Below, piece by piece: positions 46,331-57,425 of a stretch of DNA of 64,000 nt. The notes beneath the pieces are model-generated. The model saw only the letters and a program-made list of their open reading frames with translations. It was not told where the DNA came from and searched no databases. Each line of letters starts with the position of its first letter. Positions within the stretch are counted from its first letter, which is position 1. Made by a program: the position numbers and the translations under genes. Origin of the DNA: Lycium barbarum (Eukaryota; Streptophyta; Magnoliopsida; Solanales; Solanaceae); the NCBI RefSeq assembly GCF_019175385.1, contig NC_083344.1:63984782-64048781 (forward strand). The letters run 5' to 3'.

Positions 46331-47930
46331 AAATTAATAGTATCAATACATATCAAATTGCTACAGAAATGTAGATATAAATATATATACATATAGAGAG
46401 TTATTAATTACAAAATGGTTAACATCCCATATTAGTTTCAATATTTGCTCAACACCTTAACAAAAAAGCTTTGTCAACATCCCGAGCTAGACTATGATAT
46501 CATGTTTTGCATTACATTCCTAGCAAAATAATAATGAGCTTGTGCATCTTCTAAACTTGCATCTTGACTTGTAACTTAATCTTCAAAACCTGTAAGTACA
46601 AAATTTTGAAAATATGATGAATAACTATTAGTATAATAATATATGTAAAATTTACACTAGCAATAGTTAAATAGCTTACCCCAAAAGCGGTATAAATTTA
46701 TTGGGTGCTATCCAGCAACATTAAAAAGCTAGGTTGTAGGAATATAAGAAAAAAATTAAGCCTTCCTTCCCAAATAATTAATGCAGTATGTAAGTTAGGC
46801 AAACTGAGATTTATTCAACCATAAATCACCAAACTCTGTAGAAATGCAAGGAAAAATACATCATATCATATGTGTATCATAAGGTAAACTAACTTACTCG
46901 CTTTTGTTGTATTCCATAAATGTGTTCATATACATGGTGGTTGAACTTTTAACTAACAGTACAAAGATTTCTGACTAATTTACAATAATACATCATTCAC
47001 GTTAAGTCGTCAACAACTTAGTGAAGACTTTGTTGTGATGCATTAACCAATAACCCAAAATATATTATAAAGAACTACAACTAAAACAATAACTGTGACA
47101 AGCATAATGGACAAACATAAGGAACTTCCACGAAAGTTCATAGTTAAACTAGCAAACTCTGTACCTTATAGATTAAAAACAGACATATAATATGAGCTCG
47201 CTGGCATTCTTCATGTAATATATGTTCCCAACTAAAAAAATTCCATTCACTGTAGATGTTAATTCTTTTAATCTTCTACTAAAGCCTATTGTAAAACAAG
47301 GAGAATACCAAACCAAGTGAGACTATGAACTCTTGCACATCATTGAAAAATAAAAGTTTATCGAACTCCATTTCCTCCAACAAGAGCAGAATGGAAACAC
47401 ATAAGACAAGTTTCATTTCCTCTCTGCAACTAAGTTAACTATTGATAGACATATTCCATCATTTTTTTAGGCTAAAGGCGTCAAAAGTTAAACTGGAAAC
47501 CCATAAAAAAGCAACAAGAGTTAACAACAATAAGGCTTTTTTCCATCTCGCAGAAAATTGCTCTTTTATCTAATGATAGGAATTTCTAAAAACATCTAAT
47601 AAGGAAACCATATTGAAAGGAAAGAGATGAATGGCATACCATGCCATAATCTAATCATTCAATTACACAATACCAATAAGACTTAAAGACAACAGGAAAT
47701 ACCATTTGTGAAGTAGCAGTAGAGGAAGTACAACAAATTTTACTCACTGTATACATTGAATAAGAGGTACCTAATGAAAGAGGGGAGGCTAAAATTTTTC
47801 AAAGAAGCCTTCCACTGGACAATGTTCAATAAAAGAATCACCCAACGTACATTAAATTATCAACTTCAATAGGTAAAAAAAAAAAACCGGGTATATTGTT
47901 ACTAACCTGGTCAGCCTACAAAAACAGTGG
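46331..47930. other. CACTA interior, AT-rich, no recognisable gene
   Basis: No convincing protein or RNA is seen. The base composition and splice-like motifs fit introns or untranslated sequence of the minus-strand gene. Confidence 0.5.
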
Positions 47931-48170
47931 TCATTTAGTTGAAACGGTTGATGTCGTAGGCGGGACTTGTGATTGTTGAGCAGCGAAGAATTCTTTTATT
48001 TTCATAATTTCATTCATCTCTTTTTCTAAGGTAGACAAGCGATCATTTAAGGATTTTTTTTCCTCATTCAAGGATTGGTTTTCCTCTCGAGTTGAACGTA
48101 GTGCGGACAGTAATTCAGCCTTTGAAGAAGTTCCACCTTTCAAGACTTTTAAGCAAACACAAGGTGCTTA
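47931..48170 (-). CDS. Coiled-coil C-terminal exon of CACTA-encoded protein
   Basis: The translated segment (starting MKGGTSSKAELLSALRST) is 70 residues with strong heptad character (ENQSLNEEKKSLNDRLSTLEKEMNEI) and a polar tail rich in Q, S and T. Short coiled-coil tails like this are common at the C-terminus of plant En/Spm-associated proteins (the Transposase_24-type family); that assignment is inference from context. The start methionine shown is not established; the exon may continue upstream through a splice site near 48150-48170. Confidence 0.5.
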
Positions 48171-48717
48171 AACCACTTGAGACAACTAATAGTTACTCAG
48201 GCAAGTTAAGAACTTAGATAAAATACCACCTTGGATTTCTTGGGCAGCTTGGAAGGGCAAAAAATAGCAGAAGCTTTGAAGAACAAAACTCAGCTGTTTT
48301 TTTTTTTTTTTTTTTTTTTTGCTAAATCTAGATATGGAAGGGTATTTATTCACAATTATGAAGGAGAAAAAGAGGTCAACAAAACTGAGTTTTTTCCAAA
48401 GTCCACAAAAGAATATGTAACATAAAACAAAAAAAGACAATAAGCATTAACTTACGAGCTCCTGAAATAAGTTCTGAACTTTGTACAAGAAAATTCTATG
48501 AGCACAACAAAAGAATAAATGTCTAAAATAATCGAAGTATAGCTCTCCTTCTCTAAGTGAAAGTAATGGCTATTGTAACGAAAACTAATCACGAAAATCA
48601 GTAATATCTGCGGAAAATATACTTCCGATCAGTAAGTATACAAAAAGCTCACTGTTTAAAGCAAGAAGTTAGTACAACAAAGAAAATGAAACTTTTGTGC
48701 CAAGAAATAAGATCTGG

Positions 48718-49133
48718 AAACTACATAGCTAAAGGAATGCATAGTTGTGCACTGTAATTTGTATCCTATCGCCACAAGTGCGTAACAACCAACAACATCT
48801 GTCATTTTCATAATTAGTTTTTCTATATTTTTTTGGAGGCAGAAAAACTTGACGATAATGATATATAAAGCTACTTAACATTTTTTCTAAAGTTAATCAT
48901 CAATAGGCTGTTTGGCTGGGATCTGGGAACTACATAGCTAAAGGAGTGCATAGTTTTGCATCAGAATATATATAACCAATTGCCACAAGTGTGTAACAAC
49001 CAACAGCATTTGTCATTTTCATAATTAGTTTTTTTTTTTTTTTTTTTTGGAGCAGAAAAACTTGAGAATAATGATATATAAAGCTACTTAACATTTTTTC
49101 TAAAGTTAATCATCAATAGACTGTTTGGCTGGC
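48718..49133. repeat. About 208-bp tandem duplication in the CACTA interior
   Basis: 48718-48924 and 48927-49133 share 'actacatagctaaagga', 'gccacaagtg', 'tgtcattttcataattag' and 'taatgatatataaagctac'. They differ by scattered changes and in T-run length. Confidence 0.9.
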
Positions 49134-49565
49134 AAAAAAACTATATGCTATTCATGAAGAGGGTGCTGGTGTGAGTAGAATGAATGCAAAAGAAAAGGTC
49201 CAAATGCACATTAATACTCTTGAATACATTTGTTACCTCAACAGCTGCCCACATGTGATTCAACTTTTCTTGATTAATATCATTCCAAGATGAAACCCCC
49301 AACGAACACATATTACAGTCACGAACTATTCTTCCCAAGTGCCTCGAAAACAGATTGCTATTTTTTCAACCGTTCGATTATTGTAAAAGGTTACTTTATG
49401 TTTTTTGTCCAACTTCAAGTGATGCAACTTATTTGCACTTGTTCCTCCCTCGAACTCTCTTTACCTTTCCAGGATAAGATGACCCTACAATGACATAATT
49501 TGGTAAAAACTATAGCAAAAAGAATCAGTTCTACAAATTAATAACTCATGAATTCAAAATATCAT

Positions 49566-49849
49566 ACCTTATTCAACTGTTTGGTAGTGTTGCATAACTT
49601 GATCAGTAGATGGAGGCAATGAAATATTGGTTTGAACATGCTCTTTCTCAAGAACCATTGGATTTTTATCCATTATTCGCATTCTTTGACTAGGAGACAT
49701 GGTAGAATTCGATCTTGTGATTTTAGAAGGAGTTTGCATACGTTGATTAGCATAACGAGCATTCTCGTGGAATGATTCCATCTCATTTTCAGAAACTCCT
49801 AAAGAGGAGCACAAAGATCTAGGTGTTTGCTCTCGTCCCATCCCTATAG
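49566..49849 (-). pseudogene. CACTA gene exon, repeat copy 1
   Basis: On the minus strand an acceptor-like CCAG precedes GTGCTATAGGGATGGGA, and the exon ends ATAAG|GTATG near 49567. The open stretch starts MGREQTPRSLCSSLGVSEN and ends VMQHYQTVE. I recognise no domain. Two diverged copies follow upstream (next entries), so this exon has been amplified. As the least damaged copy it may be the working one. Confidence 0.55.
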
Positions 49850-49941
49850 CACCTGGACCTAAGAAATCATATTAGTAAAAGCTTTGGCATTTAATTTCAG
49901 TTATATGTGAAATAAAAAATACAACAGATTTAGAAAAACTT

Positions 49942-50113
49942 ACTTGTTTCAACTTTTTTGCATTGCTTAACTTGATCAGTAGATGTATACCCTTTGGAAA
50001 AACTATACCCTATCTCAAGAACCATGGAGTTTTTATGTATCATTCTCATTCCTTGACTAGCTGACATGGTAGCATTTTTAAGACCTTGTCCTCGTTCCTT
50101 CCCGATAGCACCT
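49942..50113 (-). pseudogene. CACTA gene exon, repeat copy 2
   Basis: Begins GTGCTATCGGGAAGGAACG after CTAG and ends near GAAACAA|GTAAG. It shares TMSASQGMRM, NSMVLE and STDQVKQ-type segments with copy 1 but lacks part of its N-terminal half. Confidence 0.55.
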
Positions 50114-50195
50114 AGCGAAATGAAATCATGGTACTAACACTTAATCATTTAAAGTCAGTTTATGCAAATTAAAAACAGTAGATTTAAAAACTCTT

Positions 50196-50330
50196 ACTTG
50201 TTTCAATTTCTTGGATGTATTGCTTAACTATATCACTAGATTGAGGAAATAAACTCTTGGTTGGCATATTCTATTTCTCAACCAAAGATCTAAGCCCTCC
50301 TCATCCTCGTCCCTTTCCTATAGCACCTGG
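50196..50330 (-). pseudogene. CACTA gene exon, repeat copy 3
   Basis: Begins GTGCTATAGGAAAGGGACG after CCAG and ends at GAAACAA|GTAAG. In the register of the other copies it has a TGA and a TAG, so it is dead. Confidence 0.5.
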
Positions 50331-51783
50331 CACGATGAATGCATATTTGGTAGTAGTCTTCACAGTTGACCCCCCCCCCCCCCCTTTTAGTCTTTAATGG
50401 TTTCATATTGAACCTGTAAAGAGACAAAAGTAAGAAAATACAATAAGAGAAAATGTGTGATAGTGTAGTAATAAAAAGAAATCATGCCATCAGAATGTAA
50501 ATGGACTTAATCGAAACCTTTTTAGATGTAAAATAAAATTTTCAAAAGGAGTAACAACACTAGTCCCTGTTTGGCTTGCAAAATTTCAACACTGAAGACA
50601 TAAAACCATTCATGAAATAATTAGCTTTTTCATACTGATATGCACTCTGTATGAAATATGTTTTTTCAGTAAAACAATATACAACAAACTTGAATACACT
50701 TCTGGAAATCAAATTATCAATTAGGAATCCCAAATATATACGAGGTCACTTTTTTTTTTTTTTAACTGGCAGGTAGCTTTTATTGCAGTATTACAAGATA
50801 AATTTAAAACTCAAGCACAAATGAAAAGTGCAATTTTAGTATCTCTGCAACAGTGATAATTCCATACCAGTTAACCTAATTGGAGCAATATGAACATAAA
50901 TTTTTGCACAACACCAACTAATGTACAATTTTCATCGAGCAACTAAATAATAATTGGCAAAGAGCGTTATTTGATTTCCTATCAGTTGAATAGGATATAG
51001 TCCGGTGCTTAGATTGAACTCTAGGGCTTGAGTAGTTGGTAAGGTTTAACAAGTGCGAGGCAAATAGGGAAGAACATCAAGAGGGTAAACACTGCAGACG
51101 TTAAATAGCAGTAGAAACACACTGCAGAGGTTAAATTGCAGTAGAAAAACACCAAAAAAAAATCTTTGACAAAAAACCTATGATATGTCTTATCCTTTCC
51201 TCGTTATTTTATTTTGATAAGTAAACATGTTAATACAGAAAGCAATATTTGGGATGCAAATCATATAGGAAGTTGTATGCAGAAAACCCATCAAACAAGA
51301 CGAGAACTCCATACCCAACAGAAGAAAGCCCTTTTTCATTTGCTAATCATTTTCACTAATTATACAAATAAAGAAAAAATACCAGATTGTCAAACCTTTT
51401 ACCAATTTAATGTTAGAGAAGAAGAATAACAAGAGTAACTCGAATCAAGCGAAGAAATAAAGCGAATTTAGTACATAGAGAGAAAAAAAAAGAACAACTC
51501 GCAATAGGAGGCATACCTATGATTCGAAAACAATCGAGATGGGATATTAGGGCAGACCTACAATCTGTGTTTTCCCAAAACACAGATTTACCCGACGGCC
51601 AGAGCTATTGAAGAGTACGCCGATGGTGAGATGTGTAGAACTAGAAACTAGGGCAAAGCTGTGAGGCCTTTGTTTTGAGAGTTTATCTTAATTTTTAGAA
51701 CTTTTACTTAGTAATACTACTTTAATTTTGGCGCCTTGTTTTTTGGGTGAAAACTTTAGTTTTCATTTTAGTACAGTTGTTTT
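50331..51783. other. CACTA interior, gene start side
   Basis: Mostly AT-rich intron-like DNA. A C-run lies at 50371-50384. A perfect 12-bp inverted repeat, AATCTGTGTTTT-CCC-AAAACACAGATT, lies at 51562-51588. The minus-strand 51500-51680 stretch looks like a transcript leader. No TIR is reached before F. Confidence 0.5.
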
Positions 51784-51964
51784 TGTCACGACCCGCCTAG
51801 GGGCCGTGACGGGTACTCGGGGCTAACCGTCGAGCACCGCTCATTCTACTACTCATCATACTCATTCAGTCTTCTTTTATCAAATTCATACTCAAATCAT
51901 AAGAAAATCATTTTTCATTTGAGAACATAAATACTTTTATAGACATAAGCCTTTCGACCATCAA

Positions 51965-52012
<48 letters not shown>

Positions 52013-54306
52013 GCATAATAGCAACCTCGTGAGACCATATAACCCACACTGCATATCTACGAGCCTCTACTAGAGTGCTAGACATAGGGACGGGACGGGA
52101 CCCCGTCGTGCCCAAAATATACAAATATACACAAAATAATAATCAAGGCACCTCCGTAACAATGGAGTGCTCTCAAATCAACTACTAGCTCCTACGAGTC
52201 TGGATCAAGATCACCTCCCTGTCTACCTATGGGCATAAACACAGTGTCCAAAGAAAACGGACGTCAGAACGAACATTGTACTTAGTATGAGAAGCATAAA
52301 TAACAACAATACGACAATGAGATAAAGGAAGCATCAATAAGGGAACAACTGTATATGACTCACTTATAAAATAAATAACACATGCTGGCTTACTTCATAA
52401 TCATCATCATATCATATATGCATAAATGTATAAGTTTCCCGTCTATATCGGATCGGTGTGATAATCATTAGCCTGCGTCCAGGCCTCCCGCGTCCGGGGT
52501 ACCATCTCATGCCGCCCACTAGTGGTGTCTGTCCATGTCACCTAGACATGGTGTATACATATAGCTGCCCGCCTTAGCGGTGTCTGACTGGCCATATAGG
52601 CGCGGTGTGATAGCATCATATACATGTCATAAACTTATCATATTCTCATCATAATATTACCGTAATGCATGACTGGAAACTTAAAACAATTATACTCTAT
52701 CGGGGTGAAATAAGGTCGTGAACCCCCGATTCTATTATGGAGCATTTATAAACATTCTGCCTCACCTTGAAGGAAATAGTATATAAGGTGAGTGTGCGCA
52801 ATGAACAACATCATTAACTATATAGGAACAATCTATCATAAACTCTAGAACCTTTAGACTCAAATTCATCATCATCATTATTGGGCTTATAATATATCTC
52901 TTAGCTCATATAGCTATACATGAACATAGGCTATTAGTTTTTCCAGAATGTAGGACAATCATGAAGAGGAGGGAAAAGTCATGCTATAGTATTCATGCCA
53001 TAGAAAGAAAGGACTATCCTCACATACCTTTTTCGTTTAACAAATCTATCACTTGCTTGTTTTCCTTCAATGCCACGTTTCTACCTTCAAGAGAAGTCGC
53101 ATGAACGTTAGCTAATCGACTATAAGAACGTGTTACTATTTCTTGGGAAAATTGTGTAGCATTTCCTTTGTTTATACTACTTTCCCCATATCCAATATCA
53201 ACTCCCAAACGTTCATAATAATATTCACAATATAATAGACAACAATCATCATTCACCTACATTATCCACATTTCAAAATTTCACTCCAATTTCTCCATAA
53301 TTGTGGTTATGGTTCACTATCACGTTTTCTCATATATAATACTTATTCCATGTTCTAAACGCCATTCATAATATATTTACAATCACAACATATCAATAAT
53401 CATGATTCAATCCAAACCTTCACCCAACAATGTCACTATTCCCATGTTTATGACCCATTTTCTATGTCTTGCTACAATCCATGTGTTTTTGACTTTCAAC
53501 ACCTTAAACAACCAAGAATAATCATAAAACTCACCTTAGATAGTGGATGAACAATCCTTGAGTGAAACTTCTCTTCTTGCACCAAAACCCTAACTCACTT
53601 CCCTTGAGTTTTCTTGGTGTAGATAAACTTTTAATAGGTCTCATACACTTGATTTCATGGATTTAGTGTAGTTGATCATGGTTTTCCCCTTTATTTCTTG
53701 TGGATGAATAATGGAGAGTGTTCTAGAGGTTTCTTGAGGAGAGGAGAGTGAAAATGAAATGAATTAATGAGGGAGGGGGTCCTTATATTAAATCTTGAAA
53801 TCAGTCCCGACCGAGATATACAGACCAACATACGGTCCGTACATTTTATACAGGCCGTATGTCTGGCTGTATGTTTGGTTTAGTGAGTGATTCCCCTCTT
53901 GGCTAATTATACTGCCTAACTTACAGCCAGTATAATTTATACGGCCAGTATGTTGGGCCGTATAATGCCCAGCTGTTCCGATTTCGTTCTCGTCGACTCG
54001 TTTGATCTCCAATCCTTATGGAACCTTCTTGACACTTTTTTAACACCTCAATACCAATCTAAGGAACATTATCACTCTTCTCTATGATGTCATTACGCCA
54101 TCATTAATTCGTCGCCCATAATTCTTACCCGACACACACAACATATCCTTTAATTTCCTTGATAACCTTCTTCCTTTTCGTTAAATGTCTTGAATCTCAA
54201 GTAGGATCATCAAAGGCTATTTCTCACTTATCGTAACATAGTATACGTCGTTATCTTCGCTAGCCTATTCACTATACGTTAACGGGGAATTTTCCAAGGT
54301 GTAACA
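51784..54306 (-). repeat. Element F 3' LTR
   Basis: On the minus strand it starts TGTTACACCTTGG (54306) and ends GGGTCGTGACA (51784), 2,523 bp. It contains the donor-like site AAG|GTATGT at 53027, TACGG/CCGTA palindromes (53800-53960), the GC-rich array also seen in A (52460-52620), and 'ctgacgtccgttttc' upstream of 'cccatag' (52220-52268). Confidence 0.93.
51968..52009. repeat. (AT)n microsatellite
   Basis: About 21 AT units inside the F LTR; the A LTR has only a short 'tatatatat' at the corresponding place (about 7470). Confidence 0.97.
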
Positions 54307-54509
54307 TTCTTCCCCCCTTTTGGAACATTCGTCCTCGAATGTTAAACACTCAGGAATTCTACGAAAATTTTTCCAGAGTTTCCCCTGTGATATGGAACTA
54401 CCATCCTGTCACAACAACCCATAAGAATATTGCCTCACAGGGCCACAACACAATAGAACTATAATTTGGCCACACACAACCAAAAACATGAATAGAAAGC
54501 ATACATACC
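54307..54509 (-). other. Element F polypurine tract, hairpin and 3' untranslated region
   Basis: The purine tract, minus strand, is at 54307-54320. The hairpin AACATTCG-AGGA-CGAATGTT (minus strand) is at 54324-54343. The 'ttacaggggaaactctgg'-type block near 54375-54392 has one change. Confidence 0.92.
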
Positions 54510-55760
54510 TTATTTTGTTGGCGTTTCATCTTGAACCTCTCTTGGGGGTTTGAATAAGTGAGGGTACTTGAACTTCATACTCTCTTCTTCTTCCCAAGTC
54601 ATTTCTTCTCGATTGTTGTTTTGCCACAAGACTTTGACTGAGGCTACTTCCTTATTTCGAAGTCTCTGTACTTGCCTATCTAATATGGCAATGGGCTCTT
54701 CTTCATATGCTATATTTTCTGTCACTTGCACATCATCTATTGGAAAGATTTTTGTGGGATCTCCAACACACTTGCGAAGCATGGAAACGCGAAAAACTGG
54801 ATGAACCGATTCAAGCTCTAAAGGCAAGTCCAATTCATAGGCTACATGACCCACCTTATGGATAATTTTATAAGGTCCAACGTATCGAGGACTCAACTTC
54901 CCTTTCTTGCCAAATCTCATCACCCCTTTCATTGGAGACACCTTCAAAAATACCTAGTCATCAGCCTGGAATTCCAAGTCTCGCCGGCGGTTATCCACAT
55001 AAGAATTTTGGCGACTTTGGGCTGTCAACAATCGATCTCGGATCACTTTGACTTTTTCTACCGTTTGCTGAATCAGTTCAGGGCCTATTAGCTGCACTTC
55101 TCCCATTTCAAACCATCCAATTGGGGATCTAGAATGGTAGCTATTGTTATATGCGAACTCAATAAGGGCTAGGTGATCATCCCAACTACCACCAAAGTCT
55201 AGTACACAAGCCCGTAGCATATCTTCCAAAGTTTGAATAGTACGTTCGGCTTGCCCATCCGTCTATGGATGAAATGCCGTGCTAAGCTTCACTTGAGTAC
55301 CTAGACCTTCTTGAAAAGACTTCTAGAACTTGGCTGTAAATTGCGCTCCTCTATCTGTGATAATGGTTACCGGTATACCATGGAGCCATACAATTTTTTG
55401 AGATACAACCTTGCATTGTCTTCCGCTAAGTATGTGGTTCGGACTGGAAGAAAATAAGCTACTTTCGTGAGTCTGTCCACGATCACCCATATAGAATCAT
55501 ACTTGCCTCGAGAACGAGGTAACCCCACAACAAAATCCATGTTGATCACTTCCCATTTCCAAGTAGGGATTTCCATTGCTTGCAATAATCCTCCTGGTTT
55601 TTGATGTTCGATTTTCACTTGTTGGCAATTTAGACACTGAGCTACAAATTCTGCTATGTCTCTTTTCATGCCATCCCACCTATATATTAACTTAAGATCG
55701 TGATACATCTTTGTTGCACCTAGGTTAATACAATACCCAGAATAATGGGCTTCTTCTAGA
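54510..55760 (-). pseudogene. pol: Element F integrase, broken
   Basis: Zinc-binding cysteines CLNCQQVK are present; the HPG histidine region has changed (near 55725-55740). The core has NMDFVVGLPR with its aspartate. A 1-bp loss in an A-run at 55394-55399 shifts the frame just before the second catalytic motif (TDRGAQFT); stops follow at AKF* and HP*TDG. From 55229 the frame is open again except for one stop at about 54953. The tail VKVLWQNNNREEMTWEEEE, then KYPHLF, is the chromodomain-like end at about 54530-54620. Confidence 0.91.
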
Positions 55761-56560
55761 ATTCAACGACGCAATCCTGCGACATTCAAAACACATAGCC
55801 TGCCTCGGTATTTAAGAATTCCATCCACCGAAATTTCAAATGGGGACTTCTCTTTTTCATGAGATGTGTCTCTGTATTGGCACAAATGAGGATCTTCATA
55901 TTGTCGCTTTTTCACTTCCATATTCAGGGATGAAACTGTGGGATCATTAATACCAATCCCTGCACTACCCGAATCAATTACATGCACTCCAAGATTAGCT
56001 AATTGGTGGAGCTCATGAACCATCTCTTTCTTTTCCGGAGGGACTTCACATAGGCTACCCATTGATCGGCGGCTTAGCGCATCGGCTACTACATTTGCTT
56101 TTCCGGGGTGGTATAAAATATTCAAATCGTAATCTTTTAATAACTCTAACCACCGCCTCTGCCGCAGATTTAACTACTTCTGTTTGAGAATATATTGAAG
56201 ACTCTTGTGATCTGTATAAATATCGACATGCACTCCATACAAGTAATGTCTCCGCACTTTCAATGCATGAATAACAGCAGCCGATTCGAGATCATGAGTT
56301 AGATAGTTCTTTTCATGTTTCCGCAGCTATCTCGAAGCATAAGCAATGATTCTACTGTGCTGCATTAACACACATCCTAACCCAACACCGAAAGCATCAC
56401 AGTACAACACGTAACCATCTGACCCTTCTGGATGTGTTAAGACTGGAGCTAAGGTTAATCTCTCCTTCAACTCTTGGAAGCAGCGTTCACAAGCATCATT
56501 CCACTGAAATTTAACTGACTTCTGGGTTAGCTTCGTCAATGGGGCTGAAATAGAGGAAAA
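55761..56560 (-). pseudogene. pol: Element F RNase H domain
   Basis: [26 protein letters not shown] and [11 protein letters not shown] are visible, separated by stops after YASR (56325) and QK (56177). It is in the same register as the RT upstream. Confidence 0.88.
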
Positions 56561-57425
56561 TCACTCTACGAATCTTCTATAGTAGCCTGCCAATCCTAGA
56601 AAACTACGGACCTCTGTAGGTGTTGTAGGCCTTGGCCAAGTCATCACAGCTTCAATTTTCTGAGTGTTGACTCGAATGCCATCATCTGAAATAACATGGC
56701 CCAGAAATGCTACATAATTCAGCCAAAACTCGCACTTTGAAAATTTTGCATATAATTCTCGGGTTCGAAGAATTCCAAGAACAATACGTAAATGATCTGC
56801 ATGTTCTGATTCTGTGTGAGAGTATACTAGAATATCATCGATTAATACTATCACGAATAAATCCAAGAGTGGCCTGAACACATTATTCATCAAATTCATG
56901 AACACTGTCGGAGCATTAGTCAACCCAAACAACATCACCCGAAATTCATAATGGCCATATCGTGTTCTGAAGGCTGTTCTGGGAATATCTTCTTCTCTAA
57001 CTCTCACTTGATGATAACCCAACCTCAAGTCTATTTTATAAAACCACTTGGTACCCTGTAGTTGATCAAACAAATCATCAATCCTTGGGAGAGGATATTT
57101 ATTCTTTATAGTCACCTTGTTCAATTGCCTATAATCGATGCACATTCGTAGGGAACCGTCTTTCTTTCTCAAGAACAAGACTGGTGCTCCCCACGGTGAT
57201 GAACTAGGTCTAATAAACCCCTTCTCAAGCAAGTCTTTCAACTGTGACTTTAGCTCTCCCAATTCTGCCGGAGCCATTCATTACGGAGAAATAGAAATAG
57301 GCTTGGTGTGCGGCAACACATTAATGGCAAAATCAATTTCTCTCTCTGGAGGAAGGCCTGGACGTTCATCTGGAAATACATCCGGAAATTCATTCACTAC
57401 CGGAATGGACTGGAAAGTTGGTGAC
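56561..57425 (-). pseudogene. pol: Element F protease end and reverse transcriptase
   Basis: The RT is open from 57277 to 56561, including [10 protein letters not shown] with the first catalytic aspartate, which A has lost. The second site is LIDDILVYS (FIDD in A and B). Upstream, the SPTFQSIPVVNEFPDVFPDE linker is present, but the conserved PPYR now carries two adjacent stops (57278-57283). The protease itself lies beyond the G insertion. Confidence 0.91.

Larger units (their letters stand above)
45933..51783 (-). mobile_element. CACTA (En/Spm-type) DNA transposon, one end
   Basis: It begins with CACTACAAGAAAAACGGCC, the hallmark CACTA terminus. The next ~400 bp are full of subterminal motifs (ctggtcgttaaa, ttttagagac, gacgggta). 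The other end is not seen because F is inserted at 51784. Gene fragments lie on the minus strand, so transcription probably ran from the 51.6-kb side toward the CACTA end. Confidence 0.88.
51784..57425 (-). mobile_element. Element F: minus-strand Ty3/gypsy element, 5' part outside window
   Basis: On the minus strand the order is protease end, RT, RNase H, integrase, hairpin, polypurine tract, 3' LTR. The LTR lies at 51784-54306. The coding part is cut at 57425 by G. The target bases left of the LTR are GTTTT. Proteins and LTR repeats are closest to A. Confidence 0.92.
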
